Below, piece after piece: positions 61,880 to 64,000 of a stretch of DNA of 64,000 nt. The position numbers and the translations under genes are program-made. Every line of letters begins with the position of its first letter. Positions within the stretch are counted from its first letter, which is position 1. Source of the DNA: SG8-4 sp964598225 (GTDB taxonomy: Bacteria > Planctomycetota > Phycisphaerae > Sedimentisphaerales > Anaerobacaceae); NCBI GenBank assembly GCA_964598225.1, contig CAZRBG010000020.1, positions 1 through 64,000 on the forward strand, written 5' to 3'. The notes under the pieces are model-generated. The model did not search any database. It was not told where the DNA came from and saw only the letters and a program-made list of their open reading frames with translations.

Positions 61880-64000
61880 TTATTCACCGGCAACAACTTT
61901 CTTGACTGTTTCCACGATGCGTTCGACGCTCGGGATGCTCGCATTTTCCAACGGCTCGCTCATCGGCGGCGGCACATCGGCGGCGGCGAGATTCACCGGA
62001 ACCGCATCGAGATAATCAAAGCCGTGCGAGCTGTCCTCGAATTCGTATTCCATGAATTTGCCGCTGATCTCTCTGCCTGCTCCGCAGGTGCAGAAACCTT
62101 CGCTTACTGTAATCAGTCGGCCGGTCTTGCGAACTGATTCGGCGACCGTATCGATATCCATCGGTTTCAGCGTTCGCAGGTCGATCACCTCGGCGTCGAT
62201 GCCGTGCTGCTCGGCCAGAGCCTTGGCCGCTTGAAGCGACCACATCGCCATTCTGCTGTAGCTGACGATGGTAGCGTCTGCGCCCTGCTTCTTGATGTCG
62301 GCAACACAAAGCGGAATTATGTAATCGCCTTCCGGCACAGCGCCCAACTGGCCGTAGGTTGCCTTGTGCTCTATGAAGACCACCGGATTATCGCTTCGAA
62401 TCGCGGCTTTGAGCAATCCCTTGGCATCGTAGGGCGTCGAGGGCATCACAACATACAGGCCCGGCGTGTGCATGAGCCAGGCTTCGAGAGATTCGGAGTG
62501 GTGTGCCGCGATGCACCTGCCCACGCCGCCCTCGCTCCGCAGCACCATCGGGACCTTGGCCTTGCCGCCGAACATATAGCGATTGTAGGCACCGACGTGA
62601 ACCAACTGATCCATCGCGATGGTCACAAAATCGATGTACATTAGCTCCGCTATCGGCCTCATGCCGCGAAGAGCCGCACCGACTCCGGCGCCGGCGATCG
62701 CCGCTTCGGAAATCGCGGTATCTATCACTCGGTCTGTGCCGAACTCGGCCACCAGGCCGCGAGTCGCCTGGTATGCCCCGCCATAGAGGCCGACATCCTC
62801 GCCCATCAAGATGACATTCTCGTCCCGCCGCAACTCCTCGGCCTGTGCTGCGGCAACAGCCTGGCCGATGGTCATAACGTCCATGCCGAACTGTGTCTTG
62901 ACCTGGTTTCTGGCCTGCTCGGCCTTCTCTTTCTTTGTTTTTGCAACGGACGAAGCAACCGCGGCCTCGAAAGCGGCCGTCGCCTCGGCAACCTTAGCCG
63001 CAACGGTCTTTTCCGTTTCTACAATATCAGCGGCGTAAGTCTCTTCGACATATACGTCTTTTTCCAGATCCGCCGTGTTCGGCCAGGGACTGTCGAGGCC
63101 GAACTGCGTCGCAGTCTCGATAGCCTCGAATGCCTTGTCCTTTATCTCATCCAACTGCTGCTCAGTGCAAAACCCGTCCTCACTCAGCCTGCCTCTCAAG
63201 ACCGTGATCGGATCGCGGGCGTGCCAGGCCTTTTCCTCGGCTTTGGTTCTGTACGCCCGGGGGTCGCTTCGGCTGTGCCCGTACCATCTATAGGTCTTGG
63301 CCTCTAAGATTGTCATCTGGTTGCTCTGCCGCGCCCTGGCTACGGCATCGCGAACGGCCAGAAAGACCGCAACAGCGTCCTGCCCATCCAGGATGACTCC
63401 CGGCACGTCGTATGCGCCGGCTCTGATGGCAATATCTTCGATGTTGCTCGCGCGAACGGCTCCATCGACCTCGCTGCCGGAAAACGGCACGCTCATTCCG
63501 TACAGATTGTTCTCGATCACCGCCACCAACGGCACGGCCAGGGTCGAGGCCATATTCATCGACTCGTGAAAGCTGCCGCAATTCGTCGAGCCGTCGCCGA
63601 AGAATGATAGAACAACCTTGCCGGTCTTCTTGTATTTTTCCGCTAACGCCGCTCCGACCGCCGGGGCCTGGTTGCCGCCGACGATGCCGGTCGAGCCGAG
63701 GTTGTTGCACCTGTCGACGTCGGCGATGTGCATCGAACCGCCCCTGCCCTTACAGTAGCCGGTCTCTTTGCCCATCAGCTCGGCCATCATTTGATTCCAG
63801 TGGTTCTGCCGTTCTTCTTCGCTGTCGGCGTATTTGTTGCCGATCGCGCCGCAATGGCCGTGTCCGCGATGGGTCGAGCCGATAACGTCGCCGCGTTCGA
63901 TAGCCGCGGTGGCGCCGACGGCGACCGCCTCCTCGCCTGCGTAGAGGTGCGAAGCACCTTTGATGATGTTCTGCCCCAGCAGATCGAAGACCTTCTCCTC
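61880..64000 (-). CDS. Fused E1 alpha-beta of a 2-oxoacid (pyruvate/acetoin-type) dehydrogenase, N-terminus outside window
   Basis: The frame is open to the right edge: it reads EEKVFDLLGQNIIKGASHLYAGEEAVAVG...IGSTHRGHGHC before the internal Met at 63790, so only the first tens of residues are missing. Alpha part: GDGSTNCGSFHESMNMASTLAVPLVAVIENN (thiamine-diphosphate motif) and YRWYGHSRSDPRAYRT. A linker of about 60 charged residues with an Ala-rich coiled section follows (VETEKTVAAKVAEATAAFEAAVASSVAKTKKEKAE). The beta part begins MTIGQAVAAAQAEELRRDENVILMGEDVGLYGG and ends ERIVETVKKVVAGE. Alpha and beta are separate genes in most bacteria, so this is a natural fusion. Confidence 0.92.
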   Translation of the reverse strand, partial: EEKVFDLLGQNIIKGASHLYAGEEAVAVGATAAIERGDVIGSTHRGHGHCGAIGNKYADSEEERQNHWNQMMAELMGKETGYCKGRGGSMHIADVDRCNNLGSTGIVGGNQAPAVGAALAEKYKKTGKVVLSFFGDGSTNCGSFHESMNMASTLAVPLVAVIENNLYGMSVPFSGSEVDGAVRASNIEDIAIRAGAYDVPGVILDGQDAVAVFLAVRDAVARARQSNQMTILEAKTYRWYGHSRSDPRAYRTKAEEKAWHARDPITVLRGRLSEDGFCTEQQLDEIKDKAFEAIETATQFGLDSPWPNTADLEKDVYVEETYAADIVETEKTVAAKVAEATAAFEAAVASSVAKTKKEKAEQARNQVKTQFGMDVMTIGQAVAAAQAEELRRDENVILMGEDVGLYGGAYQATRGLVAEFGTDRVIDTAISEAAIAGAGVGAALRGMRPIAELMYIDFVTIAMDQLVHVGAYNRYMFGGKAKVPMVLRSEGGVGRCIAAHHSESLEAWLMHTPGLYVVMPSTPYDAKGLLKAAIRSDNPVVFIEHKATYGQLGAVPEGDYIIPLCVADIKKQGADATIVSYSRMAMWSLQAAKALAEQHGIDAEVIDLRTLKPMDIDTVAESVRKTGRLITVSEGFCTCGAGREISGKFMEYEFEDSSHGFDYLDAVPVNLAAADVPPPMSEPLENASIPSVERIVETVKKVVAGE

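Noticed and set aside
1..64000. Prophage or integrative element
   Set aside because: No integrase, capsid, terminase, portal, relaxase or transposase motif was seen; the 10-14 kb island has toxin-antitoxin genes but no mobility gene or clear att repeats.

Overview
The window looks like chromosomal DNA of an uncultured-type Planctomycetota bacterium, most likely of the Phycisphaerae/Sedimentisphaerales kind (inference from gene content, not from a marker gene). Supporting signs are many Tat- or Sec-exported PQQ-type beta-propellers, parallel beta-helix proteins, exported Gfo/Idh/MocA and TIM-barrel proteins, a DUF1080 protein, a planctomycete-style prepilin (N-methylation helix plus a C-terminal LWLDGH motif), a TpsB-type outer-membrane porin and an LpxL-like acyltransferase (a diderm envelope), and dense short palindromic repeats that read as GEGVSPL / GQDALAT when translated.

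Layout. 1-9 kb: the end of an APH-like kinase, a PQQ propeller, an enolase-superfamily protein, guaA (carrying a 72-bp palindromic repeat in frame), an exported protein whose frame runs through an internal UGA, and two lipoproteins. 9-14.5 kb: a metallophosphatase, then an AT-richer accessory island with an XRE-ImmA/DUF4411 toxin-antitoxin pair, an orphan antitoxin with a toxin stub, an unknown membrane protein and a repeat field. 14.5-25 kb: tRNA-Gly(CCC), a TPR protein, a TpsB porin, a coiled-coil protein, a ceramidase-like protein, an M14 peptidase interrupted by repeat sequence, and a prepilin. 25-36 kb: a clpC-like stub, a metallo-beta-lactamase-fold protein, a DUF1080-PHP fusion, an SGNH-like protein, and a three-gene minus-strand set (TIM barrel, beta-helix, PQQ propeller). 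35.5-38 kb: a gene split by an amber codon, a small membrane protein and a collapsed PaeR7I/XhoI-like restriction-modification locus. 38-48 kb: GNAT, SppA, LpxL-like, MuiA-like, a two-component system, a sigma factor with a membrane partner, and ArfB. 48-58.7 kb: a same-strand six-gene set for glycan use (sugar porter, GH32, Gfo/Idh, HEAT, beta-helix, beta-propeller). 58.7-64 kb: a fucose-isomerase-like protein, then E2 and a fused E1 of a 2-oxoacid dehydrogenase that runs off the right edge.

The observations most worth following are (i) the UGA-interrupted gene at 5405-6616, a candidate selenoprotein or a recent nonsense mutant; (ii) palindromic repeats tolerated in frame inside guaA and the M14 peptidase, resembling the palindromic elements known in Rickettsia genes; and (iii) several junction-type gene scars (toxin stub, clpC stub, endonuclease/methyltransferase fusion, Tat-leader stub) pointing to repeated internal deletions. 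All function calls come from reading motifs by eye; no database search was run.
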